Origin: Nostoc sp. FACHB-110
GTDB taxonomy: Bacteria; Cyanobacteriota; Cyanobacteriia; Cyanobacteriales; Nostocaceae
Length of the DNA: 64,000 nt
NCBI RefSeq assembly: GCF_014697425.1
Contig: NZ_JACJRU010000005.1
Coordinates: 172,086-236,085 of the forward strand
Direction of reading: 5' to 3'
Of the stretch, positions 17,599 to 26,195 are shown in pieces; position 1 is the first letter of the stretch; each line of letters opens with the position of its first letter. The notes beneath the pieces were generated by a model. It did no database searches and was not told where the DNA came from. It saw nothing but the letters and a program-made list of their open reading frames with translations. The translations under genes and the position numbers were made by a program.

Positions 17599-18014
17599 TG
17601 GTAGTAGCAGAAGCCAATAGTGGTCGTGCTGTGTACTGGGGTACTGGCCGCCGTAAATCCGCAGTTGCACGAGTACGTCTTGTGCCTGGTAGTGGTCAAT
17701 TGACTGTCAATGGCAAGGCAGGGGATTTATACTTCCAATTTAATGCGAATTACTTGGGAGTCATCAAAGCCCCTCTAGAAACACTAGGCTTAGAAAGTGA
17801 ATATGACATCTTGGTCAAAGCGGAGGGTGGTGGCTTGACTGGTCAAGCTGATTCTATCCGTTTGGGTGTGGCTCGTGCTTTGTGTCAATTAGACCCAGAA
17901 AATCGCTCACCCTTAAAAATCGAAGGTTATCTCACCCGTGATCCCAGAGCAAAAGAGCGCAAAAAGTACGGTTTGCACAAAGCTCGCAAAGCTCCTCAGT
18001 ACTCCAAACGATAA
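17598..18014 (+). CDS. rpsI: 30S ribosomal protein S9
   Basis: This is uS9, whose C-terminal tail reaches the P-site tRNA anticodon. The 138-residue protein carries [20 protein letters not shown], the [20 protein letters not shown] core and the conserved end [20 protein letters not shown] then YSKR. The start overlaps the rplM stop by one base. The final Arg typical of the tail is present. Confidence 0.97.
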   Translation: MVVAEANSGRAVYWGTGRRKSAVARVRLVPGSGQLTVNGKAGDLYFQFNANYLGVIKAPLETLGLESEYDILVKAEGGGLTGQADSIRLGVARALCQLDPENRSPLKIEGYLTRDPRAKERKKYGLHKARKAPQYSKR

Positions 18015-18151
18015 GGGATTGGGTCTTGGGTATCAAAAAGTCAAAAGTAAAAAGTTAAAAGGCAAAAAAGCCTTATCTTTTGGCTTTCTCGCCCTCATCT
18101 CTAAGCACATCAAAAAGTTATAATTTATATAGATTCACCACAAAAGGAACA

Positions 18152-18391
18152 ATGGCTAAACCTGATATTCATCCCCAGTGGTATCCAGAAGCTAAAGTCT
18201 ATTGCAACGGTCAAGTTGTGATGACTGTTGGTTCTACCAAACCAGAATTACACGTAGATGTTTGGTCTGGAAATCACCCTTTTTATACTGGTACTCAAAA
18301 GATTATCGACACAGAAGGTCGCGTAGAACGCTTTCTGCGGAAATATGGCAAGTCAAGCGAGCAAGGCTCCGGCGGCAAAAAGAAAAAGTAG
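18152..18391 (+). CDS. rpmE: 50S ribosomal protein L31, zinc-free form
   Basis: This is bL31, which bridges the central protuberance and the small-subunit head. I start at ATG 18152 (MAKPDIHPQWYPEAKVYCNG), since the longer in-frame start at 18080 adds an unmatched leader. The 79-residue product keeps HVDVWSGNHPFYTGTQK and RVERFLRKYG. It lacks the CxxC zinc ribbon of the C+ type, which is usual for cyanobacteria. The end is Lys/Gly rich. A 137-bp spacer with an AAGGC/GCCTT stem precedes it. Confidence 0.93.
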   Translation: MAKPDIHPQWYPEAKVYCNGQVVMTVGSTKPELHVDVWSGNHPFYTGTQKIIDTEGRVERFLRKYGKSSEQGSGGKKKK

Positions 18392-18484
18392 CGGTTTGGC
18401 TCTGCTGTTAACGACGACCCTGCGAATGCTGGGTCGATTGTCATTTTTTGAGCCAAGTTGTTATTTGAAGGAGCGATCGCACTT

Positions 18485-19585
18485 ATGGCTGAAACATACC
18501 TGCTGGAGAAACTTAAATCTGTTGAACAAACCTTTAATGAACTGACACGCCGCCTTGCTGACCCAGATACCGCGAAAAACCCTGATGAGTATCAACAAAT
18601 AGCTAAGGCTCGTTCTTCTTTGGAAGAGGTAGTGAATACCTATGAAACTTGGAAAACAGCCCAAGCCGATTTAACTGGGGCGCGTCAAGTTTATAAAGAA
18701 GCAGCCAGTGACCCAGAAATGCAAGAAATGGCCGCACTGGAAGTTAGTGAACTGGAAGAAAAAATAGAATACTTAGAAACCCGCTTAAAAGTATTATTAC
18801 TGCCCCGCGACCCCAACGATGAAAAGAATATCATGTTGGAAATTCGCGCTGGGACTGGTGGCGATGAAGCGAGTATTTGGGCTGGCGATTTGATGCGGAT
18901 GTACACTCGCTATGCTCAAACTCAAGGTTGGAAAGTTTCGCTGGCAAGCGAATCTTTGGGAGAAATGGGCGGTTGGAAAGAAGTCATTCTGGAAATTAAA
19001 GGTGACAACGTTTACAGCCAGTTAAAGTTTGAAGCTGGAGTGCATCGCGTACAGCGTGTACCAGTCACAGAAGCTGGGGGACGGGTGCATACTTCAACCG
19101 CTACTGTGGCAATCATGCCAGAAGTGGATGATGTAGAAATTCACATCGACCCCAAAGATATTGAAATGACGACGGCTCGTTCTGGCGGTGCTGGTGGACA
19201 AAACGTCAACAAAGTAGAAACAGCCGTTGACTTAATGCACAAACCCACAGGAATCAGAATTTTCTGTACGGAAGAGCGTAGCCAGTTGCAAAACAAAGAA
19301 CGGGCGATGCAAATTTTGCGGGCGAAACTGTACGAAATGAAGTTACGCGAACAACAAGAAGCTGTAACTTCGATGCGGCGATCGCAAGTTGGTACAGGAT
19401 CGCGATCGGAAAAGATTCGCACTTATAACTATAAAGATAACCGCGTTACCGACCACCGCTTAGGTCAAAACTTCTCCTTAAACCCTGTGCTTGAAGGTGA
19501 TTTAGAGACAGTAATTCAATCTTGTATCTCTCAAGATCAGCAAGAACGTTTGGCAGAGTTAGCGGCTTCTGGGGCAATGAACTAA
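18485..19585 (+). CDS. prfA: Peptide chain release factor 1
   Basis: RF1 ends translation at UAG and UAA. The 366-residue product (start ATG 18485, [17 protein letters not shown]) has the recognition PVT tripeptide in [20 protein letters not shown], marking it as RF1 rather than RF2. The catalytic GGQ lies in [20 protein letters not shown]. An upstream in-frame ATG (18458) would add nine residues without support. It is the last gene of the ribosomal supercluster and is followed by a strong terminator. Confidence 0.96.
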   Translation: MAETYLLEKLKSVEQTFNELTRRLADPDTAKNPDEYQQIAKARSSLEEVVNTYETWKTAQADLTGARQVYKEAASDPEMQEMAALEVSELEEKIEYLETRLKVLLLPRDPNDEKNIMLEIRAGTGGDEASIWAGDLMRMYTRYAQTQGWKVSLASESLGEMGGWKEVILEIKGDNVYSQLKFEAGVHRVQRVPVTEAGGRVHTSTATVAIMPEVDDVEIHIDPKDIEMTTARSGGAGGQNVNKVETAVDLMHKPTGIRIFCTEERSQLQNKERAMQILRAKLYEMKLREQQEAVTSMRRSQVGTGSRSEKIRTYNYKDNRVTDHRLGQNFSLNPVLEGDLETVIQSCISQDQQERLAELAASGAMN

Positions 19586-19615
19586 TTTTTACCTTGAGAA
19601 TTAATTTAATTACGA

Positions 19616-19659
19616 ACCGTCTGGGGTGTTGCGATGTTTAACACACTAGACGGTTTTTT
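19616..19659 (+). terminator. Intrinsic terminator closing the ribosomal cluster
   Basis: ACCGTCT (19616-19622) pairs with AGACGGT (19648-19654). An inner GTGTT/AACAC (19626-19630 with 19640-19644) extends the stem, and a T6 run follows (19654-19659). It lies 30 bp after the prfA stop and is the clearest terminator on the plus strand in the first 20 kb. Confidence 0.85.
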
Positions 19660-19747
19660 AATCTGAATTGATTTCCGCAAATATACATAAGTTACGCACA
19701 TATAAATAGTCTTAAAATGGTTAGCATTAAAATTTTACAATGCAGCT

Positions 19748-20248
19748 ATGTCATTGCTACGTAATGAGCCTTTAGATTGGCAATCTGATCCAGAAACATC
19801 TTATCTACCTATCTATCACAAAGGTAGTTTAGTTGGTTTCTTTAAGCAAGAATATGTCAATGAAATCATTCATTTTTTAAATGAAGAAGAAGTCTTAAAA
19901 AAAGCCCTCAAAAAAGCTTGTAGTGATTTACTAAAAAAGACTGGTGGTGATACGAGTAAGGTTAATTATTTAGTACAAAAATATATAAAAGTTAGTGAAC
20001 GTCCTAAGTTTGGCACAAGAGCGATCGCACTACTACTACAAGAGCGACAAAAAGAACTTGACCTTAACAATCAAGAATTTGCTAAATTCTGCGATACCTT
20101 TAAAATCTCTCCTACCGAACTCAATAGTATTTATGCTGGAGAACCGATTGATGATAATTTATTAGCACCAATCTCACGAGTATTAGGGATATCTAGAGAA
20201 CGTGTACAAGAGGTTAGGGATGGTGCAGAAGCCCAAAAAAGTACATAA
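19748..20248 (+). CDS. Unknown protein with HTH-like C-terminal region
   Basis: I do not recognise a named family for this 166-residue protein. It is soluble and without a signal peptide. Residues 1-45 begin SLLRNEPLDWQSDPETSYLP and include a strand-like IYHKGSLVGFFKQEYV. Residues 48-90 are Lys-rich and helical. From about 92, RAIALLLQERQKELDLNNQE followed by FAKFC and SPTELNSIYAG, then ISRVLGISRERVQEV, has the spacing of a Cro/XRE-type helix-turn-helix. It lies 33 bp before the Rpn nuclease gene on the same strand, with its own AT-rich upstream region after the prfA terminator. A regulator or antitoxin-like partner is possible but inferred from position only. Confidence 0.6.
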   Translation: MSLLRNEPLDWQSDPETSYLPIYHKGSLVGFFKQEYVNEIIHFLNEEEVLKKALKKACSDLLKKTGGDTSKVNYLVQKYIKVSERPKFGTRAIALLLQERQKELDLNNQEFAKFCDTFKISPTELNSIYAGEPIDDNLLAPISRVLGISRERVQEVRDGAEAQKST

Positions 20249-20281
20249 TTAGCTATTAATGTTATTTCATCTATTCAATCT

Positions 20282-21106
20282 GTGAAAACAGACAGTATAT
20301 TTTATCGCCTGTTTCAAGAATTTCCTGATATCTTCTTTGAACTCATTGGTGCTTCTCCCGAAAATACTGAATACTATCAATTTTCATCAGTTGAGATTAA
20401 ACAAACAGCCTTCAGAATTGATGGTGTGTTTCTACCTGTACAAAATGAGGAAAAGCATATTTACTTTGTGGAGGTACAGTTTCAAACTGATGATGATTTT
20501 TATTCACGACTGTTTGCCGAAGTTTGTTTATATTTACGCCAAAATAGACCGCCAAATAACTGGTGTGCAGTGGTTTTATACCCCAGCAGAAGTGTAGATA
20601 CACAAGATATAAAACATTACCGAGAATTTTTTGAAAGTCAGCGAGTCCGATGTATTTATTTTGATGAATTAGGCGATGCAGCATCATTACCAATTGGTAT
20701 AGCAACAATCAAGTTGGTAATTGCTGATACTAACTCAGCAATCATCGAGGCTACAGAGTTAATCACTAGAACAAAACTTGAGTTAACATCTCAACGCCAA
20801 CAACAGCAATTATTACAATTAATAGAGACGATTCTGATTTACAAGTTGCCGAACATGAGTAGAGAGGAAATACAGAATATGTTTGGATTAAGCGATTTAA
20901 AGCAAACGCGATTTTATCAAGAAGCTTTTCAGGAAGGCAAAGAACAAGGCAGACAGGAAGGTAGACAGGAAGGTAGACAGGAAGGTCAACGCCAAGAAAG
21001 GTTGAGAATAGTCTCTCGCCTTTTGAGGTTGGGTTTGACTGTGGAACAAGTAGCGGCGGAACTTGATTTAAGTATTGAAGAAGTACAACAAGCTGCACAA
21101 AATTAA
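20282..21106 (+). CDS. Rpn/DUF2887-family PD-(D/E)XK nuclease
   Basis: This 274-residue protein matches the cyanobacterial DUF2887 branch of the Rpn (recombination-promoting nuclease / YhgA-like) proteins, often mislabelled as transposases. Residues 1-195 hold the nuclease: D47 in FRIDGVFLP and E64-x-Q66 in YFVEVQFQ form the PD-(D/E)XK site, followed by AEVCLYLRQNRP. Residues 200-274 are the tail: LKQTRFYQEAFQEGKEQ, tandem GRQE repeats, then an HTH-like RLLRLGLTVEQVAAELDLS. The start is GTG. Internal in-frame ATGs at 20855 and 20879 (GAGAGG at 20862-20867) could produce the tail alone, as reported for RpnS in enterobacteria. A separate copy of the tail follows. Confidence 0.8.
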   Translation: MKTDSIFYRLFQEFPDIFFELIGASPENTEYYQFSSVEIKQTAFRIDGVFLPVQNEEKHIYFVEVQFQTDDDFYSRLFAEVCLYLRQNRPPNNWCAVVLYPSRSVDTQDIKHYREFFESQRVRCIYFDELGDAASLPIGIATIKLVIADTNSAIIEATELITRTKLELTSQRQQQQLLQLIETILIYKLPNMSREEIQNMFGLSDLKQTRFYQEAFQEGKEQGRQEGRQEGRQEGQRQERLRIVSRLLRLGLTVEQVAAELDLSIEEVQQAAQN

Positions 21107-21118
21107 TCAGTAATCTAG
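20864..21118 (+). repeat. Tandem duplication, copy 1 (Rpn tail)
   Basis: The segment from about AGGAAATACAG to just past the stop of the Rpn gene is repeated almost identically at about 21117-21360. Long runs match base for base, for example TTTAAAGCAAACGCGATTTT and TATCAAGAAGCTTTTCAGGA. Similarity continues past the stop (TAATCAGTAATC versus CATGAGTAATCA). This copy has one more 12-bp CAGGAAGGTAGA unit than copy 2. Confidence 0.75.
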
Positions 21119-21123
21119 GAAAA

Positions 21124-21351
21124 ATGCAGGCTATGTTTGAATTAGGCGATTTAAAGCAAACGCGATTTTATCAAGAAGCTTTTCAGGAAGGCAAAGAACA
21201 AGGCAGACAGGAAGGCAAAGAAGAAGGTCAACGCCAAGAAAAGTTAAGAATGGTCTCTCGCCTTTTGAGTTTGGGTTTGACTATGGAACAAGTAGCGGCG
21301 GAACTTGATTTAAGTATTGAAGAAGTACAGCAAGCTGCACAAAATTCATGA
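21124..21351 (+). CDS. Free-standing copy of the Rpn C-terminal tail
   Basis: This 75-residue ORF starts at ATG 21124, three bases after AGGA, or at ATG 21133, the position equivalent to the internal ATG 20879 of the preceding gene. It repeats the Rpn tail: LKQTRFYQEAFQEGKEQGRQ, a shorter Gln-Glu-Gly repeat, and RLLSLGLTMEQVAAELDLSI. From residue 4 it differs from residues 200-274 of the upstream protein at about eight positions, plus a four-residue deletion. It contains no nuclease residues. The intact frame, start and ribosome site argue against a mere pseudogene. By analogy with RpnS it could bind and silence the full-length nuclease, which is an inference. Confidence 0.6.
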   Translation: MQAMFELGDLKQTRFYQEAFQEGKEQGRQEGKEEGQRQEKLRMVSRLLSLGLTMEQVAAELDLSIEEVQQAAQNS

Positions 21352-21485
21352 GTAATCAAAATTAAGCGATGTCTGGGTTTGATTGTGACTTCTTGGGAAG
21401 AATTATTGGTTAATTTTTGTTAATATTGGACACGGTGTTGGTACTTCGTCCTTAACCATCAATTTCCTACCCTGAGAGAAACTCG

Positions 21486-23180
21486 ATGCTGCGACTCGAA
21501 CATATCAGTAAAATTTATCCCACAGGCGAAGTCCTTAAGGATATCAACTGGGAAGTAAAACCAGGCGATCGCATTGGCTTAGTTGGCGTTAACGGTGCGG
21601 GAAAATCTACCCAGTTGAAAATTATCTCTGGGGAAATTGAACCTACCGCCGGCGACATTATTCGTCCTGCTAGTTTACATATTGCTTATCTCAATCAAGA
21701 GTTTGAAGTCGACCCTACCCGCACGGTTAGAGAAGAATTTTGGACAGTATTTAAGGAAGCCAACGAAGTACAGTTAGCTCTGACGCAAGTGCAACATGAT
21801 ATGCAAACTGCGACACCAGAGGAACTGGATAGACTAATTAACAAGTTGGATCGTTTGCAGCGTCAGTTTGAAGCTTTGGATGGTTACGGTTTAGAAGCAC
21901 GCATCGGCAAGATTTTACCAGAGATGGGATTTGATCAAGAAGATGGCGATCGCCTCGTCAGTGCTTTTTCTGGTGGCTGGCAAATGCGGATGAGTTTGGG
22001 TAAAATCCTGCTGCAAGCACCGGATTTATTACTGTTAGACGAACCAACTAACCATTTAGACTTAGAAACTATCGAGTGGCTAGAAAATTACCTCAAAGGC
22101 TTAACAACGCCAATGGTGATAGTTTCCCACGACCGCGAATTTTTAGACCGCCTCTGCACTCAAATTGTCGAAACTGAACGCGGCGTTTCTAGCACATACT
22201 TGGGTAACTATTCTGCTTACTTGCAACAAAAAGCCGAAAATCAAGTAGCGCAGCTGAATGCTTACGAGCGCCAACAAAAGGAAATTGAGAAACAACAAGC
22301 TTTTGTTGACAGATTCCGCGCTAGTGCTACCCGCAGTACTCAAGCCAAAAGCCGGGAAAAGCAACTGGATAAAATTGAACGCATTGAAGCACCAACATCT
22401 GGAGTCAGAACCTTACATTTTCGCTTTCCCCCTGCACCCCGCAGTGGTCGGGAAGTTGTGAAAATTAAGGATTTAACGCATATCTATGATGATAAAATCT
22501 TATTCCTGGGTGCAAATTTGCTGATTGAAAGGGGCGATCGCATCGCTTTTCTAGGCCCCAACGGTGCAGGGAAATCTACCTTATTGCGAATTATTATGGG
22601 TACGGAAACACCCAGCGAAGGCATCGTTAGCTTAGGCGATCATAACGTTATTCCGGGTTACTTTGAACAAAATCAAGCCGAAGCTTTGGACTTGAAAAAG
22701 ACCGTGATGGAAACAATTCACGATGAAGTTCCTGACTGGAAAAACGAAGAAGTTCGCACGCTGCTCGGCAAGTTTTTATTCACTGGCGACACTGTATTTA
22801 AATCGGTTGAAGCCTTAAGTGGGGGAGAAAAAGCACGTTTAGCTTTGGCAAAAATGCTATTGCGTCCAGCTAATTTACTGATTTTAGATGAGCCGACCAA
22901 CCATCTTGATATTCCAGCAAAAGAGATGTTGGAAGAAGCACTGCAAAACTATGATGGGACAGCGATTGTAGTTTCCCACGACCGTTATTTTATTTCGCAG
23001 GTGGCTAACAAAATTGTGGAAATTCGGGATGGAGAATTCCGCGTTTATTTAGGAGATTACCACTACTATTTAGCAAAAATTGCCGAAGAAAAAGAAGAAG
23101 CCAAATTAGCGGCGATCGCAGCGGAAAAAGCAGCGAAAAAAGCAGCCAAAGCAGCCAAAACTTCTGGCAAGAAAAAGTAA
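21486..23180 (+). CDS. ABC-F family ATPase
   Basis: This is a soluble protein of two fused ABC domains with no membrane segments, in the ABC-F group that acts on ribosomes. The 564 residues have a first Walker A GVNGAGKST (about 34-42), signature FSGGWQMRMSLGK and LLLLDEPTNHLD. A linker of about 75 charged residues (AYERQQKEIEKQQAFVDRF) follows, then a second Walker A GPNGAGKST, signature LSGGEKARLALAK and LLILDEPTNHLD. The Lys/Ala-rich tail (EKAAKKAAKAAKTSGKKK) could touch RNA. I cannot assign it to EttA, Uup or another subgroup. The start is the ATG at 21486 after GAGAGAAACTCG. Confidence 0.9.
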   Translation: MLRLEHISKIYPTGEVLKDINWEVKPGDRIGLVGVNGAGKSTQLKIISGEIEPTAGDIIRPASLHIAYLNQEFEVDPTRTVREEFWTVFKEANEVQLALTQVQHDMQTATPEELDRLINKLDRLQRQFEALDGYGLEARIGKILPEMGFDQEDGDRLVSAFSGGWQMRMSLGKILLQAPDLLLLDEPTNHLDLETIEWLENYLKGLTTPMVIVSHDREFLDRLCTQIVETERGVSSTYLGNYSAYLQQKAENQVAQLNAYERQQKEIEKQQAFVDRFRASATRSTQAKSREKQLDKIERIEAPTSGVRTLHFRFPPAPRSGREVVKIKDLTHIYDDKILFLGANLLIERGDRIAFLGPNGAGKSTLLRIIMGTETPSEGIVSLGDHNVIPGYFEQNQAEALDLKKTVMETIHDEVPDWKNEEVRTLLGKFLFTGDTVFKSVEALSGGEKARLALAKMLLRPANLLILDEPTNHLDIPAKEMLEEALQNYDGTAIVVSHDRYFISQVANKIVEIRDGEFRVYLGDYHYYLAKIAEEKEEAKLAAIAAEKAAKKAAKAAKTSGKKK

Positions 23181-23187
23181 ACTATCA

Positions 23188-23221
23188 AGTTAGTAGTAGT
23201 ACTTTTACTTAACTACTAACT
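23188..23221 (+). other. Perfect 10-bp hairpin after the ABC-F gene
   Basis: AGTTAGTAGT (23188-23197) and ACTACTAACT (23212-23221) form a perfect stem with a 14-nt loop, 7 bp after the stop. A U-run is not present directly after, so termination by this stem alone is uncertain. Confidence 0.45.
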
Positions 23222-23395
23222 GATATTCCTCAAATTGGAACATCACAAAATATATTCAACAGCTGCAAAAAGTAAAAAAAGTCTAAAAAATCTCTCAATA
23301 AGTCATAAATTAAGTTAATAAGCAGAAATTCACTTGCACCTGTGGTTAGCAGTGGTATCATTCGGGTATTACAAAAAGTAAAGGGCAATTTTACT

Positions 23396-24994
23396 ATGAC
23401 CAAGGCACCTGTTGCTCCTGTGGTGCTAGTCATTTTAGACGGATGGGGCTACTGCGAGGAGACGCGAGGAAACGCTATTGTTGCGGCTAAAACGCCGATT
23501 ATGGACAGCTTGTGGGCGGCGTACCCGCACACCCTCATCCGCACATCAGGAAAAGCCGTAGGCTTGCCAGAGGGTCAAATGGGTAACTCAGAAGTTGGTC
23601 ATTTGAATATTGGCGCTGGGCGAGTTGTACCACAAGAACTTGTACGCATTTCAGATGCTGTGGAAGATGGTTCAATCCTCAGTAACCCCGCACTAGTCAA
23701 AATTTGTCAGGAAGTTCGTTCTCAAAATGGCAAGCTGCATTTAGTAGGTCTTTGTTCTGATGGCGGGGTACACTCACACATTACCCACCTGTTTGGATTA
23801 CTGGATTTAGCCAAGGATCAGCGAATTTCAGAAGTTTGTATCCACGCAATTACTGATGGTCGAGATACCTCACCCAGTGAAGGTATAAAAGCGATTCAGG
23901 CAATTCAAGATTACACTGATCGCGTCGGAATTGGGCGCATTGCTACCCTGAGCGGTCGTTATTATGCGATGGATCGCGATCGCCGTTGGGATCGTGTTCA
24001 AAGAGCATATGATGTCATCAGCCAAGATGGTGCAGGCGATGGACGAACAGCCGTACAAGTCTTGGAAGCATCTTACGCCGAAGGGGTGACAGATGAATTT
24101 ATTAACCCAGTCCGTATTGCTCCTGGTGCAATTGCTCCCGGAGATGGGGTAATATTTTTCAACTTCCGCCCTGACCGTGCTAGACAGTTGACTCAAGCCT
24201 TTGTTAGTCCTGAATTTACAGGCTTTGAGCGACAGAGAATCCAACCATTATCTTTTGTGACATTTACCCAGTACGATCCAGAGTTACCCGTGACAGTGGC
24301 TTTTGAGCCGCAGAATTTAACGAATATTCTCGGTGAAGTCATTGCAAATCATGGTCTAAAACAGTTTCGTACCGCCGAAACCGAAAAATACGCCCACGTC
24401 ACTTACTTCTTTAACGGCGGTTTAGAAGAACCTTTTGCTGGAGAAGACCGAGAACTTGTCAGCAGCCCAATGGTAGCGACTTATGACAAAGCACCTGTGA
24501 TGTCAGCCGCAGCCGTCACCGATGTAGCGATCGCTGCCATGCAAAAAGGCATATACTCGTTAGTGGTGATTAACTATGCTAACCCAGACATGGTAGGGCA
24601 TACTGGTCAAATGCCAGCCACAATCACAGCGATTGAAGAAGTTGACCGTTGTGTAGGTCGCCTTTTAGAAAGCATTATCAAAGCAGGCGGGACAACCATT
24701 ATTACCGCCGACCACGGTAACGCTGAGTATATGCTAGATGAAGAGGGTAACTCTTGGACGGCGCATACTACCAACCCAGTACCCTTGATTTTGGTGGAAG
24801 GCGAAAAAGCCAAAATTCCTGGACATGGTACGAATGTCGAACTACGTAACGATGGCAAGTTAGCCGACATTGCACCTACAATTCTGGATATTTTACAGCT
24901 GCCACAGCCACCAGAAATGACCGGGCGATCGCTAGTCAAACCAGTAGAATTTGACTTAAAACGCGATCGTACCCCTATGCCAATTGGTCTGTAA
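23396..24994 (+). CDS. gpmI: 2,3-bisphosphoglycerate-independent phosphoglycerate mutase
   Basis: This glycolytic enzyme interconverts 3- and 2-phosphoglycerate with two Mn ions. The 532-residue product (start ATG 23396, MTKAPVAPVVLVILDGWGYC) has the phosphorylated serine in GQMGNSEVGHLNIGAGR, the HAITDGRDTSP segment and the C-terminal metal site TADHGNAEYM. The earlier in-frame ATG (23342) would add 18 residues with no match, and its codons overlap a likely promoter region. A long hairpin separates it from secG. Confidence 0.95.
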   Translation: MTKAPVAPVVLVILDGWGYCEETRGNAIVAAKTPIMDSLWAAYPHTLIRTSGKAVGLPEGQMGNSEVGHLNIGAGRVVPQELVRISDAVEDGSILSNPALVKICQEVRSQNGKLHLVGLCSDGGVHSHITHLFGLLDLAKDQRISEVCIHAITDGRDTSPSEGIKAIQAIQDYTDRVGIGRIATLSGRYYAMDRDRRWDRVQRAYDVISQDGAGDGRTAVQVLEASYAEGVTDEFINPVRIAPGAIAPGDGVIFFNFRPDRARQLTQAFVSPEFTGFERQRIQPLSFVTFTQYDPELPVTVAFEPQNLTNILGEVIANHGLKQFRTAETEKYAHVTYFFNGGLEEPFAGEDRELVSSPMVATYDKAPVMSAAAVTDVAIAAMQKGIYSLVVINYANPDMVGHTGQMPATITAIEEVDRCVGRLLESIIKAGGTTIITADHGNAEYMLDEEGNSWTAHTTNPVPLILVEGEKAKIPGHGTNVELRNDGKLADIAPTILDILQLPQPPEMTGRSLVKPVEFDLKRDRTPMPIGL

Positions 24995-25014
24995 ACAGTG
25001 CTGAGTTGAAAGTG

Positions 25015-25052
25015 CTGAGTGCTGAGTAATTTTGACTTTACTCAACACTCAG
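25015..25052 (+). other. Long stem-loop between gpmI and secG
   Basis: A 15-bp stem with one mismatch (25015-25029 with 25038-25052; CTGAGTGcTGAGTAA and its partner) closes a loop of 8 nt. It starts about 20 bp after the gpmI stop. The partial repeat GTGCTGAGTTGAAAGTGCTG lies just before it. No T-run follows. Confidence 0.5.
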
Positions 25053-25172
25053 ACCTCAAAACTAAATTATGCCAAGAATCTTAGGAGTTAAGATTTAAAG
25101 GTAATAAAATAGAGTTTTTGAAGTCTTAACTTCCGACATCTTTTTCAAACCGCTATAAATGAGATTGCTAAC

Positions 25173-25406
25173 ATGACAGTTACAAATATCGTACAAATTG
25201 TTTGGGCATTAGCCGCCCTGGGATTAATTGTTTTAGTATTGCTGCACAGCCCCAAAGGAGATGGTATTGGTGCTATTGGTGGACAAGCTCAATTGTTTAG
25301 CAGCACTAAAAGTGCAGAAAACACCTTAAACCGAGTGACTTGGGCTTTAACAGTCATTTTTCTCGGCTTAACAGTAGTTTTAAGTGCAGGTTGGCTACCC
25401 AAATAA
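25173..25406 (+). CDS. secG: Preprotein translocase subunit SecG
   Basis: SecG assists the SecYE channel during protein export. The 77-residue protein has two membrane segments, about residues 5-24 (IVQIVWALAALGLIVLVLLH) and 53-73 (VTWALTVIFLGLTVVLSAGW). Between them is the family loop SPKGDGIGAIGGQAQLFSST. Size and layout are typical. It follows gpmI, a pairing seen in other cyanobacteria. Confidence 0.93.
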   Translation: MTVTNIVQIVWALAALGLIVLVLLHSPKGDGIGAIGGQAQLFSSTKSAENTLNRVTWALTVIFLGLTVVLSAGWLPK

Positions 25407-25416
25407 GGATCGGGAA

Positions 25417-26151
25417 ATGGGGAAAATGACCCTAAACCCAACACCGAATATTAGAAAATTACTAACAGCCTTTGTCTTAACTATAAGTACAGGGCTGTTA
25501 ATTATTTTTGCTCACTTTTCATCCAGTGCCACTTCTTTACCTCCAGCAAAACCTCATCCCTTACCACCTACGCTAGTTCAGTGGAATGATAATACAAACA
25601 GGGGTGATTACTTTGCTCAAGTTACAAAAACAGAAATAGGTTATTTAGTTTGGTCAACATTTCCAGTTCAAATTTATATAGAACGACCAATAAATGTTAG
25701 CAATCAACAGGCTGAAGAGTGGGTTAAAGGTGTTGTGCAAGCTGTACAGGAATGGAATGTTTACTTACCTTTAAAAGTAATAGAAAATCCAGAAATTGCT
25801 GATATTAAAATTGAGCGAAAAGCACCACCATTACAATTATCACCAGATAAAAAAATTCCCCGGGCGCGTTCTGCTTTAACTACATACCAGTTGTATACCA
25901 AAAACACAGTTTTATTACACCGTTTTACTATTCTCTTGAGTCCTAGTCAGACTGGTAATTATGTCGTTGCCGCAGCCCGCCATGAACTCGGCCACGCCTT
26001 GGGAATTTGGGGTCATAGTCCATCACAAACTGATGCTTTATATTTTTCCCAAGTCCGTAACTCACCAACTATTTCACCTAGAGATGTGAATACTTTGAAA
26101 CGAGTTTATCAACAGCAAACAAGTTTAGGTTGGGCTTTAAAGAATAATTAA
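25417..26151 (+). CDS. Secreted or membrane-anchored zinc metalloprotease (matrixin-like)
   Basis: The product of about 244 residues has an N-terminal signal or anchor (LLTAFVLTISTGLLIIFAHF), a proline-rich stretch, and the zinc motif HELGHALGIWGHS near residue 190, i.e. HExxHxxGxxH of metzincins. The usual Met-turn methionine after the zinc site is not seen: the sequence reads SQTDALYFSQ, where matrixins have a Met. Starts at 25384 (inside secG), 25417 and 25426 are in frame. I prefer 25417 because AAGGA lies 8 nt before it. The substrate is unknown. Closely spaced after secG, it may share its transcript. Confidence 0.7.
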   Translation: MGKMTLNPTPNIRKLLTAFVLTISTGLLIIFAHFSSSATSLPPAKPHPLPPTLVQWNDNTNRGDYFAQVTKTEIGYLVWSTFPVQIYIERPINVSNQQAEEWVKGVVQAVQEWNVYLPLKVIENPEIADIKIERKAPPLQLSPDKKIPRARSALTTYQLYTKNTVLLHRFTILLSPSQTGNYVVAAARHELGHALGIWGHSPSQTDALYFSQVRNSPTISPRDVNTLKRVYQQQTSLGWALKNN

Positions 26152-26195
26152 TTCAAAAAATTTTTAACATTCAATTATTTATCTTACATTTATGA

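Noticed and set aside
20282..21106. Transposase or insertion sequence (common label for this family)
   Set aside because: No terminal inverted repeats, no target duplication and no DDE or HUH motif; the D/ExQ nuclease site fits Rpn/DUF2887.
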